NCBI GenBank assembly: GCA_009733575.1
Contig: ML769410.1
Coordinates: 220,343-284,342 of the forward strand
Length of the DNA stretch: 64,000 bases
Direction of reading: 5' to 3'
Source: Gymnopus androsaceus JB14
Lineage: Eukaryota > Basidiomycota > Agaricomycetes > Agaricales > Omphalotaceae
How positions within the stretch are numbered: the stretch's first letter is position 1; the number at the start of each line of letters is the position of its first letter. Positions 22,230 through 34,315 of this stretch are shown here, piece after piece. The position numbers and the translations under genes are program-made. The notes beneath the pieces are model-generated. The model had not been told where the DNA came from, searched no databases, and saw only the letters and a program-made list of their open reading frames with translations.

Positions 22230-22990
22230 GAATGATCTTGCCAAAACTTGAAGTATAATTTAGTTTGTGGAAGGTTTGAATCTGCAGCGAAGTGAAAGGC
22301 GAAAAGAAAAAAGGGCGCCAAGTTAAACGCCCATCTCGATCACGTGAATTTCTTGCTCTTCCGGCGGAAGAGCAAGAAATTCCGCCTTCATCTAGCACCA
22401 GATATCGAATCACTTCAAGATACGCTTGAATTTCGTTACCTGAATCCGACTTGGAACGAACTACCGAATCGCAGATCTCCAAACATACCGGCTCCTCAAC
22501 TTTGACTCTGAATCCTTGAAAGTTAATTCTGGACCGGGCTTCTATTGCAGGTTAGAATCACTCTGAGACCATGCCCGAGATCTAATGTTCATTAGTTATG
22601 TCCAGGAACAAAACTACATCCCATATGTTCCTACTCCGAATTCCAGTTCATTTCGCTCTCAATATCTATTTTACTGCATCCATGTTATAGTCACCCGTTC
22701 GTATATCAAAACGATACAAGATCCTCTATGATCGAGGATAATGTGGGTCAGTATAAGATAGGAGCTGAAATATCCTTGAGCGAGATATTAGGGTCGACGA
22801 TTTGCTCCGAAGAGAATCAGGGAAAGAAAGGTCTACAATGTTGACGAGTCTCAAGCGAAGCCAGACCCGAGGTGAATATTCATTCATAATTATCGACAGA
22901 ATCTGTCCTTATTATATCGACTAGCCTTCTAGTTACTTTCTTTGCTATCTTTGAACTAGCCAGCAAAACCTCAAATGGCCTTGTTTACAC
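22230..22990 (+). repeat. Tandem unit flank, copy 4 (right-truncated)
   Basis: Shares the start of the unit with 430 and 17460 (aacttgaagt, gaatctgcagc, ctagcaccagatat, tcgacagaatctg). It breaks off near 22990, so no fourth P450 follows in this window. A perfect hairpin (tttcttgctcttccgg / ccggaagagcaagaaa) interrupts it at about 22350-22382 and is absent from the other copies. Confidence 0.65.
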
Positions 22991-23158
22991 GTCCCTAATG
23001 AGCCAAGATGAATATGTTTATTGCAAGTTGACAGAAATGCCAATGGACATATAATCTACGGAAATGCTATGATGACTGATGACTAGGAAGCGGGAAATGC
23101 GCGGTTCAAAGTATGAGTGGATCGTGGAAGTTCGTTCTGATCCAGCTCCGTTATCGTT

Positions 23159-23811
23159 CACACCGAAAGTGCAAAAAATCCGCTCGAACGAAACACTAAC
23201 TGATTTATAAACTTTTGTATCAAAATCACTTATGAGTGAAAATTTGAGTGAAATTTCATTATTCAGTCAAATGGTCTTCATTATTTAGATAACCGAAGAA
23301 GAGCCTGAATCATAATATATTTGAGCAACCAAAATGGTAAATGATTTGTCATATATTGCAAGTCAAATCATTCTGAGCAAAATATTTCCTCAGGTGTATT
23401 TTCAGATGATTTAAAAAGTTGTTTAAATAATCATATATCAGAATAATTGAAAAGCCACAACTGAATGTGGCTATGGCTTTCAGTTATTTTGATATATGAT
23501 TATTCATACAACTTTTTACATTGTCTGAAAATACACCTGAGAGGAAATATTTCACTTGGAATGATTTGACTTGCAATATATGACAGATCATTTCCCATTT
23601 TGGAACCTCAGATATATCATCCCTCAGGTCCTTCTTGGTTTGTCTAAATAATATACTGATATGTATATTTTCACTCAACAAGGCTGTTTGACTTTGGTTT
23701 GACTGAATAATCAACTTTCAGTCAAATTTTCACTCATAAGTGATTTTTGAAACAAAAGTTTATAAAGCAGCTAGCATTTCATTCAGGCGGGTTTTTTGCA
23801 CTTCTGGTGTG
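23159..23811. mobile_element. Foldback element, about 300-base inverted arms
   Basis: Nearly the whole 653 bases form an inverted repeat: the arm starting cacaccgaaagtgcaaaaa at 23159 returns as the complement ending ttttgcacttctggtgtg at 23811, with a short centre near 23460-23480. Inner blocks such as cacttatgagtgaaaattt pair across the arms. No transposase frame. Flanking target duplication is not obvious. Confidence 0.83.
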
Positions 23812-24974
23812 CATTACTCGAGTATTGGTTTCAGCTTTGGCATTGGTTTGCATCCGGGGTGTGACTCCGAGTTGAGTATGCCTGCTGGGAGATATGCATG
23901 AGCTGGGCTAAAGCCTAAAGGATATACAGCTGCCTTTGCTTCTGCATCTGAGTAAGTGCAGCAAGTCCAGTTGGAGTATGAGGTAGCGGAGAGTGAAGTG
24001 CGGAAGCACCTTTAGGCAGAGTAGCCAATGGAATCTGAGGAAGAAGCATAGGTGCACTATAATCGGAAAAGCAAATGTGGGAGATGCTCTGCAGGTGTAT
24101 CAGGAAGTACAGGCAGGTATAGTGAGACTACAAGGCGCAGTGGTTGTTATAGTTGAAACTTGCAGTAACAAAAACAAGAATTGTCAATGGAGTGGGTGCT
24201 AATAAAGAGTGGAATGAGAAGGACACTCAAATTGTCTGTAGCTTCTGGATACCATATTCCCTAGGACATTCTGGGTTTGTTGCTGGATTTTTAGGCACTA
24301 TATGTTGGGGATTGGTTAGGGAAGTGTTGGGGAAGTGTTAGACTATGCGAAAAGGCAAGAAAGCTGGAATGGTGTCTATAACATTAGGTGTCAAAATTGA
24401 GGAACTGTGATATATTTAGGATGGATTTGGCTGCTTGCATTATGACTTTAACATGCTGAGTGCATCAAACTATTCCTTCCAATTCAATATGTTGTCCTGT
24501 TTAACACCTGTTAAACCACTTGCTTGAGAATACTCCCACTGGTTCAATATCAGTCCACCAATGATAGAAGAATTAAAAGTATTTAGGAGGGAAGGTCTTG
24601 TGAGTTCTTAGTTGAGCTTGAACCTTGCTGATGAGACATTAAATAGTATTCAATGCATTTTTAGAGAAATTGGTGAGTCAAGACTCAAGTTACAGTCCAT
24701 GTCAAAGCAAGCAATATACCAGGTGGCTAATAAAGTGACCAACTTGTTGGAGAACATTGGACTTATGTCAAAGGTGAAGGTGAGGAAAAGGATGAAGGAT
24801 GAGTCTGAGGCATTTGCATTTCTATAGTGCACTGTGCAGCCTGAGGAAAAATAAGGGCCAAATCCAATTCCTGAAAGAGAGCTTTGGCCATTGTTCTGGG
24901 CACACTTTACAGGTCACACCCCAGTGGAATCAGTGCAGTGTTAGCCTTAAGGCCTTAATTAAGACCACCAAATA
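23812..24974 (+). other. Decayed, unidentified sequence
   Basis: Plus-strand translation gives long but repeatedly interrupted frames (about 23990-24340 and 24610-24830) with an otherwise protein-like composition, suggesting a relic of a mobile element or gene. No motif identifies the family. Confidence 0.35.
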
Positions 24975-26329
24975 GTTATGTAACTGTTCTGGATCAAAGT
25001 ATAAAGTAGTCAAAAGTCCAAAAGTATGAGTAATTGCTCATGACTGTAACCATAGTGCGATTCTATTCAATTCTTGGGTTATTGCCATTTTCAAAAAGGT
25101 TTGCGCGCGTCAAATTTTCACGTGGGAAAGATATATGTTCGATTTTTGCGCATTCAGCGATGTCCCGACTGTTTTCGGTTGTAACTCATTCAGTTCTCAA
25201 CAAAGACATGAAAAGCTTTTTATTTTCTGGATCTATGACATGTTCTGCAGACACAACGTAGGAAATTTGGGCTCTCCAGTGATTAAAATATGTGGTTCTT
25301 GCATTCAACAGTGTTGCGGCTGTTTTTGGTTGAACCTCGCTCAATTCAGCACCAGGAATGAGAATCTTTATATTTCTGAATCTACTGTGTATTCTTCAGG
25401 TGCACCACATAAAATTGTGTTGAAAATACATGGATAAAATAATTTCGTCAATACTCAAAGTCTCTAACCAATGTCCATTGATAGTCCTCTTCAGCTTTCA
25501 TGCGAGACTTTCTTGTACATCTCAAAAACATGCAAATCAGCCAGGTCAATGAAGTTGTGTTTGGATGAATGTAAGAGCAGCTGGGTCCAATCATTGTCAC
25601 GGGCTGGTCTGGGCAGAAGTCGATGATTGCTGCGAAAGTTATCTTGCATTATTGCACAATTGAAATGAAATTGTTGGATTTGGATGTAGGCAGCTGGATC
25701 TACTGAGAACAGAATTGTGTTAGGTTTCATTCCAGGACATAAAGACTTGCAGAATGCACCACTATCTGTGTCTGCTCAATTGACCCAAATTCAATGTTCG
25801 AAAATCCCAACCTCAACACAGATAATTTCCCAATTTCAACCAATCTAATGATTTTCTACCATCCCAGATACAATTCCAAGGCCGCAGTATCCTTCTTTTC
25901 AGTGGTAGAGATGATGGATGGCTAAAGCTTGGCTAAAATTGGCTGGAACTTGCGATTGATCTTATGCACAAATAGCACCCTATATTCTTCCATTTTATAG
26001 CCTTGTGTCTTCAGAATAAGCTGTAGATTCAGAGGGAAAAAGGCTTTTTGCAATTGAAGAAGAATTGGGCTAGTTATGAACGAAACCAGTCGGAACGTCG
26101 CTGAACATGCGCAAAAATCGAACATATATCTTTCCCACATGAAAATTTGACCCGCGCAAACCTTTTTGAAAACGGCAATAACTACTCTTTTGTATTTACT
26201 TACTTGCCAGTTATCTCTCTGGGCAGCTTCTCTCTAATATCAATACCATCTTTTTCTTTGCACGATTCGAGGTGTCAGGCACGGGCCTGTCGGGGATTGC
26301 TGCGTTAGCGGTGCTAAGGATTTCTTAAC
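24975..26329 (+). mobile_element. Short Helitron-like element, interrupted by foldback copy A
   Basis: Two parts, 24975-25078 and 26182-26329, match 56703-56966 as one contiguous piece, so the sequence between them is a later insertion. The 3' end reads cctgtcggggatt, an imperfect hairpin gctgcgttagcggt, then gctaaggat, the same end as the Helitron-like element in P450 copy 1. Its 5' end is not defined by any known motif. Confidence 0.65.
25079..26181. mobile_element. 1.1-kb foldback element, copy A
   Basis: Termini ttattgcc/ggcaataa with inverted arms of over 100 bases (tttcaaaaaggtttgcgcg, gatatatgttcgatttttgc). A TA at each end could be the target duplication, giving a mariner-type TTGCC end. 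Internal sequence is shared with copy B in the same orientation. No intact frame. Confidence 0.82.
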
Positions 26330-26455
26330 AGAGTTAGATCGCGCATTCAGTAGGTTTCTATTGGTGGAATGTTGGTTGAATCTGCACTATGAGGATGATG
26401 TTTGGGGGTTAACTGAGCTGTTGCACGAGGAAGACGAGCTTGTAGGTGACAATTG

Positions 26456-27554
26456 TTATTGCTGTTTTCAAAAAGGCTTGTGTGGATCAATTTTTCATGC
26501 GGAATGATATATGTTTGATTTTTGCATGTTCAATGACACCATGAACTGTTTTCGGTTGTAACTCATGCAGTTCTCAATCAAAATATGAAAATTTTTATAT
26601 TTTCTGGGTCTATGACATATTCTGCAGACACAACATAAGAAATCTGGGTCCTTGGTGATTACAATATGTAGTTCTTGCATTTGACAGTGTCGCAGCTGTT
26701 TCAGCTGAAGCTCTCTCAATTCAGCACCAGGAATGAGAATCTTTGTAATTTCTGAATCTACTACATATTCTTCAGGCGCACCACAAAAAATTGTGATGAA
26801 ATTACCCCAAAGAAACAGTTTTGTCAACACTTGAAGTTTCCAACCAAAATACGGGCAGTCCCCTTTGAGCGAGACTTTCTTGTACATTGCAATGTACACA
26901 TTGAAACACTGCGAATCAGTACTAGGTCATTAGAGTTGTGTTTGAATGGATCCAATGGGAGCTGGGTCTGATCATCATTGTAGGCTGGCTGCATCTGGGC
27001 AGAAGTCAATAATCACTACAAAAGTTGTCACTGGAATTATTGGATTCGGACCTAGGGAGCTGGGTCAACTGAAAACCGAATCAAGTTAGGCTTCAGTCCA
27101 GAGCAGAAAGACCTGCAGAACGTACTACTATCCGATCCCAGTGCTCATTTGCAAACTCAACTACTTTGAGGTTCAAAATCCTGGCCTCAGCACAGCTAAT
27201 TTTCCAGTTTCAGCCATTCTAATGCCCTTCTGCAATCCTATATACAATCCCAAGGCCGCAATATTCGTCTTCCAGTGGTGGAGATGACGGATGAACTAAA
27301 ACTTGGCTAGAACCAGGTGGGAGCTGTGGTTGATCTCATGTACGACCAGCATACAATATTCTTATATTTTCATAGCCTTGTATCTGCAGAATAAGCGGTA
27401 GATTCAGAAAAAAAAGAGCTTTTTGCGATTGAAGAAGAATTGAGCGAGCTATGAATGAAAACAGTCGGAACGTTGCTGAATGCGCAAAAATCGAACATAT
27501 ATCATTCCCATGTGAAAATTTGACCCGCGCAAGCCTTTTTGAAAACAGCAATAA
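26456..27554. mobile_element. 1.1-kb foldback element, copy B
   Basis: Same family as copy A: termini ttattgct/agcaataa, the same arm sequence (gatatatgtttgatttttgc) and a common internal block (aattcagcaccaggaatgag). About 275 bases, including the Helitron-like 3' end, separate the copies. A 134-aa minus frame inside is not conserved in copy A, so I do not call it. Confidence 0.82.
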
Positions 27555-28320
27555 AAGAAAACGGAGATCCAGGGCCGGATGTCAAGCCATTCAAGTCTGC
27601 GTTCGCTGCCATTTCGTTTAGTACTGCTGCCAGGGTAGATGGAGGACAGTCATCATGTTTAGATCCAGTTTGTTGCATAGTCGAGTCCTAAGCTACTATG
27701 TAAGTTAGCCCAAGTTAGGCTTCCAAGTTGAGTTCAACCTCCAATAGGAAGTACTAAGGAATGATTGAGGAACTGAGCTTCCTTTGCAACCAACTTATTG
27801 AACGAAAGAGCAAATGAAGAATGCTGTAAAGAATAGAGCTTGAAGGTAATGAGAATGAGTTCAAAATTTGTAGACACTCTGAGGCTCACCGGGGTTACCG
27901 TTAAGGGCAGTATTCCTTTGTTTCCCAAGCCTCTTTGACTCTATAGAACGACAAAATTTGAATTACGGTAAGACCAGTCGGATCTCGGTATGCAGAATTT
28001 AGAGCTCTAATACTTCATCAGCGCGGTTGGTGGAGGAGAGCTCAGTAGAAGGTTGGAAAGGAGATTGAGGCGAACGAAGCGGAAATTTTCCTATTTAGAA
28101 TTCCCGCGGTTCCTCCTCTGCATAAACCATCATCTCCGTCAACTTTGTATTTTTCCTCCTTCGCTAATTCCTCTTTTCAACCGCTTTAACTTGAGAGAAG
28201 AAAGGATAGTTGTTGAAAGGTTTTTCGCTTGGCATTTCGATTAAGTATCAGTGAGTGTTTGTACTTTTAGAAATTTTGCGTCATTAATGGTTAACCGATC
28301 TTCCAGTTACATTTATCACC
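27555..28320. other. Region upstream of the 28.3-kb gene
   Basis: No gene seen. The last 300 bases are pyrimidine-rich on the plus strand with several ctttt/cctcc tracts, like fungal core promoters and 5' leaders, directly ahead of the ATG at 28321 in a good context (atcaccATGG). Confidence 0.45.
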
Positions 28321-31001
28321 ATGGCTGTTTCAGCACGCAGAAGATACCAAGGAAAATCTCTTCCTAGATGCCCAGAGGACGAATCTTTACCTTTATCCTC
28401 GTTAATCTTGTTCCCTCCGGAAGGCGAACAAGCGCCTACGCCGAGCGTTTCAGTAAAAGTTGAAGAAGCTACACCTCCCCCAGTACTCCATATGCCAAAG
28501 GAGCAACAAAACGAGGCCGTATACGGATGGGAACATCCTGCAGAGCTGAAATACATAACTCCAAACTTGACGCCATCGGAAATCATATTTTATCTCATTT
28601 CTAATTCCTTCAGTATCCCAGCTCGCACTTCCGGCAAAGCTGGAAACCCTCCATTCTTCGTGGTCACCGGACTCACTGGACAGAAAACGATATTACCCGT
28701 TGGCTACCGAATCCCGCTCCTTTTCCTTGCGCATTTCCAATGGGATTCGCTTAAGCTGGTACTCACGGCCTCATCCCGGGAGAGTGAATGGTCGGATTAC
28801 AAGTTCGGAATCTTGCACGTCTGCAGGCTCTGTACCGTGCTTTTGAATGCGGCTCAAGATGAGGTTCAGATCATTAACGATGATGGAATATCAAGGGGTA
28901 TAGACCGGAAATGGAGATGCCCTACCTTCGATCGTGCATTAGCAAGGTATCGTTTGAGATGGTTCTTATCGACTCCCTCGCAAGTGGAGGAGTTCTGGGA
29001 GACATACCAGGAGGATGAATATAATAAGGATCCCCTGAGGTTTGGTATGGGTCTTGCTTCGTATATCATATTCTAGCACTAATATACCTTTTCATATATT
29101 TTTGTATTTTATTTTATTTGTTAGACTGGCGCAGATGGTCCATCAAAGGCCACTGTGGATTCGCGCTGACCGAGGTCGAGATCAATGATGGTATGACGGC
29201 AAAGCAGTTTATGAGCGGTTTGAAGCAGAAGAATGACGATTGGTTTTGGGTGACGGACGAAGATCCTGTTCCGGATGGGGTTGATGCTTGGTCCCTCAGA
29301 GATTTAGCTTTGGGCGCGTCTGCGATGCTTTCTTCTTCCCAAGAAGATATAATGAAGTCTCGCTCTTCTGCTCCAATTCCTGCTCCTGTCGCTGAAAATC
29401 CATCAAGTACCTCTTCATCTATCGCGGCTTCAAAACCCTCTGTGGCGCCTCCTTCGCTCCGACCTAAAACTTCACTCAGTATGTCTTCTTTCTTGAATTT
29501 TAGTCTCAAACCTGTTAATCCCGCATTCAAAGCACCCGCTCAAATACCCATGACTCCCTCCAATGCTGGACCCCATAACTTTCCTTGGAATGTTGATCCG
29601 CCCTTCCTTGATATTGCAGCGATCACTGGCTCCAATAATCACCGGTCATCAATGAATGATCATCCTGTCCATCCAATTTCTCCTTCTCCGACTTCACCAT
29701 CGCATACGCCCCTAGGCTCAATTGGTATATCTTCAGCCTCAGTTGATTCGTTATCTGCTTTACCGCCTAAAACAATCCCCCAGAAACGACCTGGTTCACC
29801 ATTGGAGAAAATCTCTAATCCGTCTTTGGAGAGCGTTGACTTTTCAAGCACGAGATCGAGACCAGCTCCGATTTCTGTTCTTACCACAGACGCTGAGTTT
29901 CCGCATCAGTTTCGGGATGCCGAACTACGAGGACTCCGAGCTATTCAAGTGAATACCAGAGCTAGGCTTCCTTCCTCTGTACCACCTACACTAGGTCCTA
30001 CTGAAAATAGTGCCCCACTGTCTTCGACGCACATTTCGAGATCCGAAGACCTTACTCTAAAAGTTGCGGACAGTATGGTCATCGATTCTCATACACCCGA
30101 TCTCTTACATGAATCAATTCCCGAGACGCCAGATTCTTCTTTATTAATACCACGAAGTCCATCAGACATTCCATCGGACATTCCATCATCTTCCTCTGCA
30201 GAAACACTCTCTTCATCCGAAATTCAATGTATTCCTCCCAATGACTCCATGTCTGTACCTTTACATCCCCCGCTGGCTGCACTCCCTGAAAGTATCTCAC
30301 CTGAAGCTATGGTACAGGTTGTCGACAGCATCTTTGGAGGATTTGCAGAATCTCTTCGCAGATTTTCTAACGAAATCCGACAAGCTAAAGTGGAGGGCGT
30401 GGCGGAGATCCGGGAATCAGTTTCTGGACCACCAGCCCTTGTTCAAGTCGTGCGAGATGTAGTGCGGGAAGAGGTCCGAATGGGAATGCAGGAAGAGCTT
30501 GCTTCGGTGAAGAATGACATCTTGCAGGACAACAAGAGAGAGTTGAGAGATGGGGTAAGGGTAGTGGTGGCGGCAATGCGCGAGGAGCTTGTGCAAGATA
30601 TGCAAGGGAACTTTAGAGAGCTCCGAGCTGGCATGGATCAATTGGAAATCCAGAACAGTGATATCAACCAGCGACTCCGTTCGTTTCGTTCCGAACTCGG
30701 ATCGGGGCGAAGGACTCCTAGAAGGACCAATAGAAGCATGTTGGCTGGAGATCTACCGGTACCAGTGTTCATTCATCCACTACGGCATTTATTGGGAGAA
30801 CCTGTGGACAATCTATCTGGAAGTGAAAGCCATGATGATCTCGACCTTTCTGCTGGCTCCGTCTCTGATATGCAATGGGAATGTGCAACCTCCGCTAACC
30901 AGGACGACGATGGTGAGGAAGATGGGGAGGAAGTGACTTCTCCCCCCTCTTCGGAAAATGGAGTAGTGCCTATCAAGTCACGCCGAAAACTCCATGACTG
31001 A
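28321..31001 (+). CDS. Uncharacterised 866-aa protein, two exons
   Basis: Exon 1 28321-29044, GT-AG intron 29045-29124 (donor GTATGG, branch-like ctaat, acceptor TTAG), exon 2 29125-31001; the sum is 2601 bases with matching phase. Residues 75-290 form a compact, mixed alpha/beta region rich in Trp (YGWEHPAELKYITPNLTP, VCRLCTVLLNAAQDE, RYRLRWFLSTPSQVEEFWE). The middle (about 310-640) is Ser/Pro/Thr-rich and disordered. Residues 650-770 are a charged, heptad-like segment (coiled coil probable), and the tail is acidic with a final basic cluster KSRRKL that could be a nuclear signal. I do not recognise the family. The surroundings are transposon-rich, so a lineage-specific or element-encoded protein is possible, but the frame is undamaged and codon use looks normal. 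Confidence 0.78.
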
Positions 31002-31199
31002 ACTCTCCGATCGTTGTAATGAGTATATTTTTTTGTACTTGCTCTTATTACTTACATTGTTATGTATTGAGCATGAGGGAATGCGTTACCTTCCCACTGA
31101 ATAATACAATTCCAACAAAGCCATGCAATGTGCTATTCTTTGAGTATCGGTACACCTGCTTACAGTATGCTCATTAAGATCCCAGTAAATCTTCATCAA
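31002..31199 (+). terminator. 3' flank of the 866-aa gene
   Basis: AT-rich sequence (ttgtaatgagtatatttttttgt) directly after the stop, typical of fungal 3' ends. No canonical AATAAA is clear; the nearest is gaataatac near 31100. Confidence 0.3.
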
Positions 31200-31940
31200 A
31201 TCTACATCGAAAGCCGTGGGACGGAAGGGATGCGGCGCATCGTCGCATGACTTGTGACATTTCTTCTTGACCTAAACCTTCATCAACTAATACCACTTAC
31301 TTTCGACGACTTCTCTGCCTAAATTGAGGTGGACGACACCGAAATTCCGACACTCGATACTCAACAAAACAACCAGGAAGTAACTGGCTGGGTTCCATCG
31401 GAGAGCGGAACGGTGAGTTTATGTGGTGAAAATAAACCTCTAGCATTCATGCTGGATCTAGAATATCAATGTAAATTGGTCTACTGGAGATAGAGAGTCC
31501 ACAATGTCTGGAGATGTTTTCATGGATGGTCGTTTCTTTACATGCATATTTGTTGTCCGGCACTGCAACCTTGTGTTCTTGCCACTAGAGTTGACAAGTC
31601 CGCCTTGCCTGGTTCCGCGGGCTTTTCTGTCTGTTGCAGGAATGAATTTAATTCATTCCAGACGATGATCAGTACCTTCATGGAGTCACCTCAGAGCTGG
31701 GAGATGTCAAGCTCAATGGGACAAGTTAGCCCGACAAGTTACTTTGCTCACACTCCATGGATCAGGCTGCCTGTCGCAGAGTATGATCCAACAAATTAAA
31801 CAATCGCCATATTTGCACCAGTTAACGGTGCACAGGTCACCAGCAAAACCAACTTCAGCTCAACCAACACAGGAGGTTCAAGTGCGAATGACAGTACAGC
31901 GGCACATACTAGTGATGCAGGCCCCATAGTGGGGGGAATT
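31200..31940 (+). pseudogene. Eroded gene fragments, possibly a surface/transmembrane protein
   Basis: Several short plus-strand pieces look coding and are bounded by splice signals, but they cannot be joined into a gene. One near 31325-31410 (VDDTEIPTLDTQQNNQEV then a GTGAGT donor). One near 31660-31720 (DDQYLHGVTSELGDVKLNG). One at about 31830-31940, Ser/Thr/Asn/Gly-rich and ending DAGPIVGGIV, like the stalk just before a membrane segment in fungal cell-surface proteins. The membrane segment and cytoplasmic tail are missing. Decay or truncation is likely; the identity is a guess. Confidence 0.3.
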
Positions 31941-33649
31941 GTATGATGTCATTCCTCATCAGAAAAAGAGGCCGCATGACAATACAATCTACTTGATGTA
32001 CTCAGTGAATTGTGCTCGTACATCCTACTTGATTAGTGATCAATGTACTTTGTTTGCTTAATTTATATATAATGTAGGGTGTTCAAGTACTTAGGACATC
32101 CTAAATTGTACATTTCAATGGATTTGACAGGCCCTTGCAACTGTGACCAACCCATTTTAGACCAAAATTTTGCATTTTTTGAGGCAATTCCGGGCATGTC
32201 ACACCAAACAAGTTCAAAATGTGACCTGTGACCTGGTCAAAATAGTGCAGTATACCTAGTTAAAAGTAGATATAATCACAAGTTCCAGTGGTGTAGGGAC
32301 ATGTGCCAGATCCGATGGCCTCAAGTGAGAATGAAGTAGATATTTCTAGACACAATGTACGCAAGAGGAGCACAATCACAGTCATGTACACACACACACA
32401 GTAGAAATACATGCTCAAAGTATGTCAATCAAGTAGAATCAGCATATTTTGATCAAAATGTACATCAAACGATGAGAACTGGCGTCATAGAATTGTCAGG
32501 ACACTTGCAGTACTGGCTGGAATCATCCTTGTAATATTTTACACAACCCAAAGCCAACGACGGATTTGGAGGATGAAGACGCTGGCTAACAACAACTTCC
32601 ATATTGAATTTGATGCACATCCCTTGACTGGGACCCATGATCAGGAAGAGTTTCATCTCCCCTAGTTTCTGATTTATCCTGGTGTTCCAACATTGTCATC
32701 TACTGGTGACCATAGTAATAACACCAAGAATCGTGATGCTAACACTCGCAGTACCGGACTGCATGTTATCAAGTGGCTGCAAATTCACCAGAGCGGTGAA
32801 TCTCGGTGCTCCATAGATCTAGTTAGTGCGCATCCACCAAGCACAAGAATTGAAGAAATGTGTTGCCAGCGTATGAGACCCCGGATGGACGATTGTATTA
32901 TCATGGCTCTTTTCCTTCTTTGGTAAAAAAAGTTCTAGCTTTGGCGGTTCCGAATCCTTTTGAAGTTCATATCCCTTTTTTTATGCAGCATCCCCTGTTC
33001 ATTGGTTCACAGCATGGACAGGCGCAGGTGCGGCATATAGCTATGTATATGGTAGATATTATAATTATGCAGATGAACAGACATAATTACTAAGGGGGAT
33101 GGGATACTCGGCTAAACCCCTGGTACCACTAGATACTGCCAGCCTTAAGCAAAATATCCCAATAACTGTCATGAGCTGTTTTGCAAAAGATCACAATGAA
33201 GTTACAAAGGGTACTTGGCAAATATTTAGGGCAGTCTGGCCAAGCCATCAGCAAGTTGGCAAGGTGGGTGCTACTGATTATCTCTCATCCAGTGCTTATT
33301 TCATTGTTTTGCCAAATATATAGCAAGCTTTTCAACTCTTTTGGCAAATATTTGGAATTATTATCAGTGCTTAAAAAAGGGTGCTTACAGGCGCTTATTT
33401 TCCAAAAAATGTTGATCACAGAGTCTCATAAATCCCCAAAAAATCATGAAAAATACTAAAAATATTCGGGGGGTGGGGCTAGGTGCACTAGCACTTAATT
33501 TTCATATAGTACAGGATTTCTGCAAAATATCATAATAATATAATATTCCAGGGGGCCTACTGGTCCTTGTTTTCCCATGAGAAAAGTAGTCATTGGGCTC
33601 TGTAAATCCTCAAAAACATGATAAAAAAAGTCAGGAAATATTCAGGGGG
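31941..33649. other. No gene seen
   Basis: AT-rich sequence with a short CA run near 32390 and several related pieces repeating ggcaaatatttgg (33220-33360), suggestive of element ends. Open frames are short and unsupported. Confidence 0.35.
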
Positions 33650-33960
33650 CAGAGCTGCCATACTGGTGATTAATCAGACACCAGGAATCCCATATAGAAC
33701 AAACCAATAACAACTCATAACCAAAAAAACTCGAATTTTTTGCAATATGAGATCATAATTGAGGGTTCAGATATTCTTGTATCAAAAAAAACAGTACAGT
33801 ACTACAAATGGAGATCAGTATGCAAAAAATATTTCTGACCCTGGATGGATTTGGGTATATTGCCAGGTCTCAGCTCAGCAGAGCTGGACCCAATCTGACC
33901 CAGTACAGCTACCTGACCCAGAAACCTGGCTTACCTGGCATACCTGAGCCAAGCACTAAT
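33650..33960 (-). repeat. Diverged inverted copy of the left end of the 42-kb hAT element
   Basis: The complement of this stretch matches about 42060-42285 (blocks tttctgggtcagg, tggatggatttgggtatattgc, catatgggattcc). Its outer end cctgagccaagcact corresponds to the gtgtgtggcttggg end of the hAT element, so this is probably the end of a related or non-autonomous copy. Confidence 0.6.
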
Positions 33961-34074
33961 CATTCAGCTCAATGAATGAAACCATGAAAAATGTTTAAAA
34001 ATAGTCACATGGCAGGTATGCTCTGCCCATTGGCCCTTGTTTTCTTGAAAAAAAGTACTAGTGACAAACTTAAA

Positions 34075-34315
34075 ACTATGATACTTACTTACTAGTAATT
34101 AGTGCTAGTAGCTCCAAGGTACTTACTACTAATTACTGCTAGTAACTTTGAGATACATACTATTAATCACTACCAGTAACTCTGAGATACTTACTAGTAG
34201 TTACTACTGGCAACTCCAAGATACTTACAGGAATTACTACTAGTAACTTCGAGTTAATTACTGGTAATTACTACTGGTAGCTTCAAGATACTTACTAGTA
34301 ATTACCACTAGTGGG
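34075..34315. repeat. Tandem repeat, about 36-41-base units
   Basis: About six imperfect units of the type acttactagtaattactactagtaactcc-gagat. A shorter block of the same motif lies at 47466-47575 beside the hAT relic, so the array may be part of an element family. Confidence 0.75.

Noticed and set aside
26495..26899. 134-aa minus frame in foldback copy B
   Set aside because: It is not conserved in copy A of the same family.
34075..34315. CRISPR-like or regulatory array
   Set aside because: Simple diverged tandem repeat without regular spacers; the same motif occurs at 47.5 kb.
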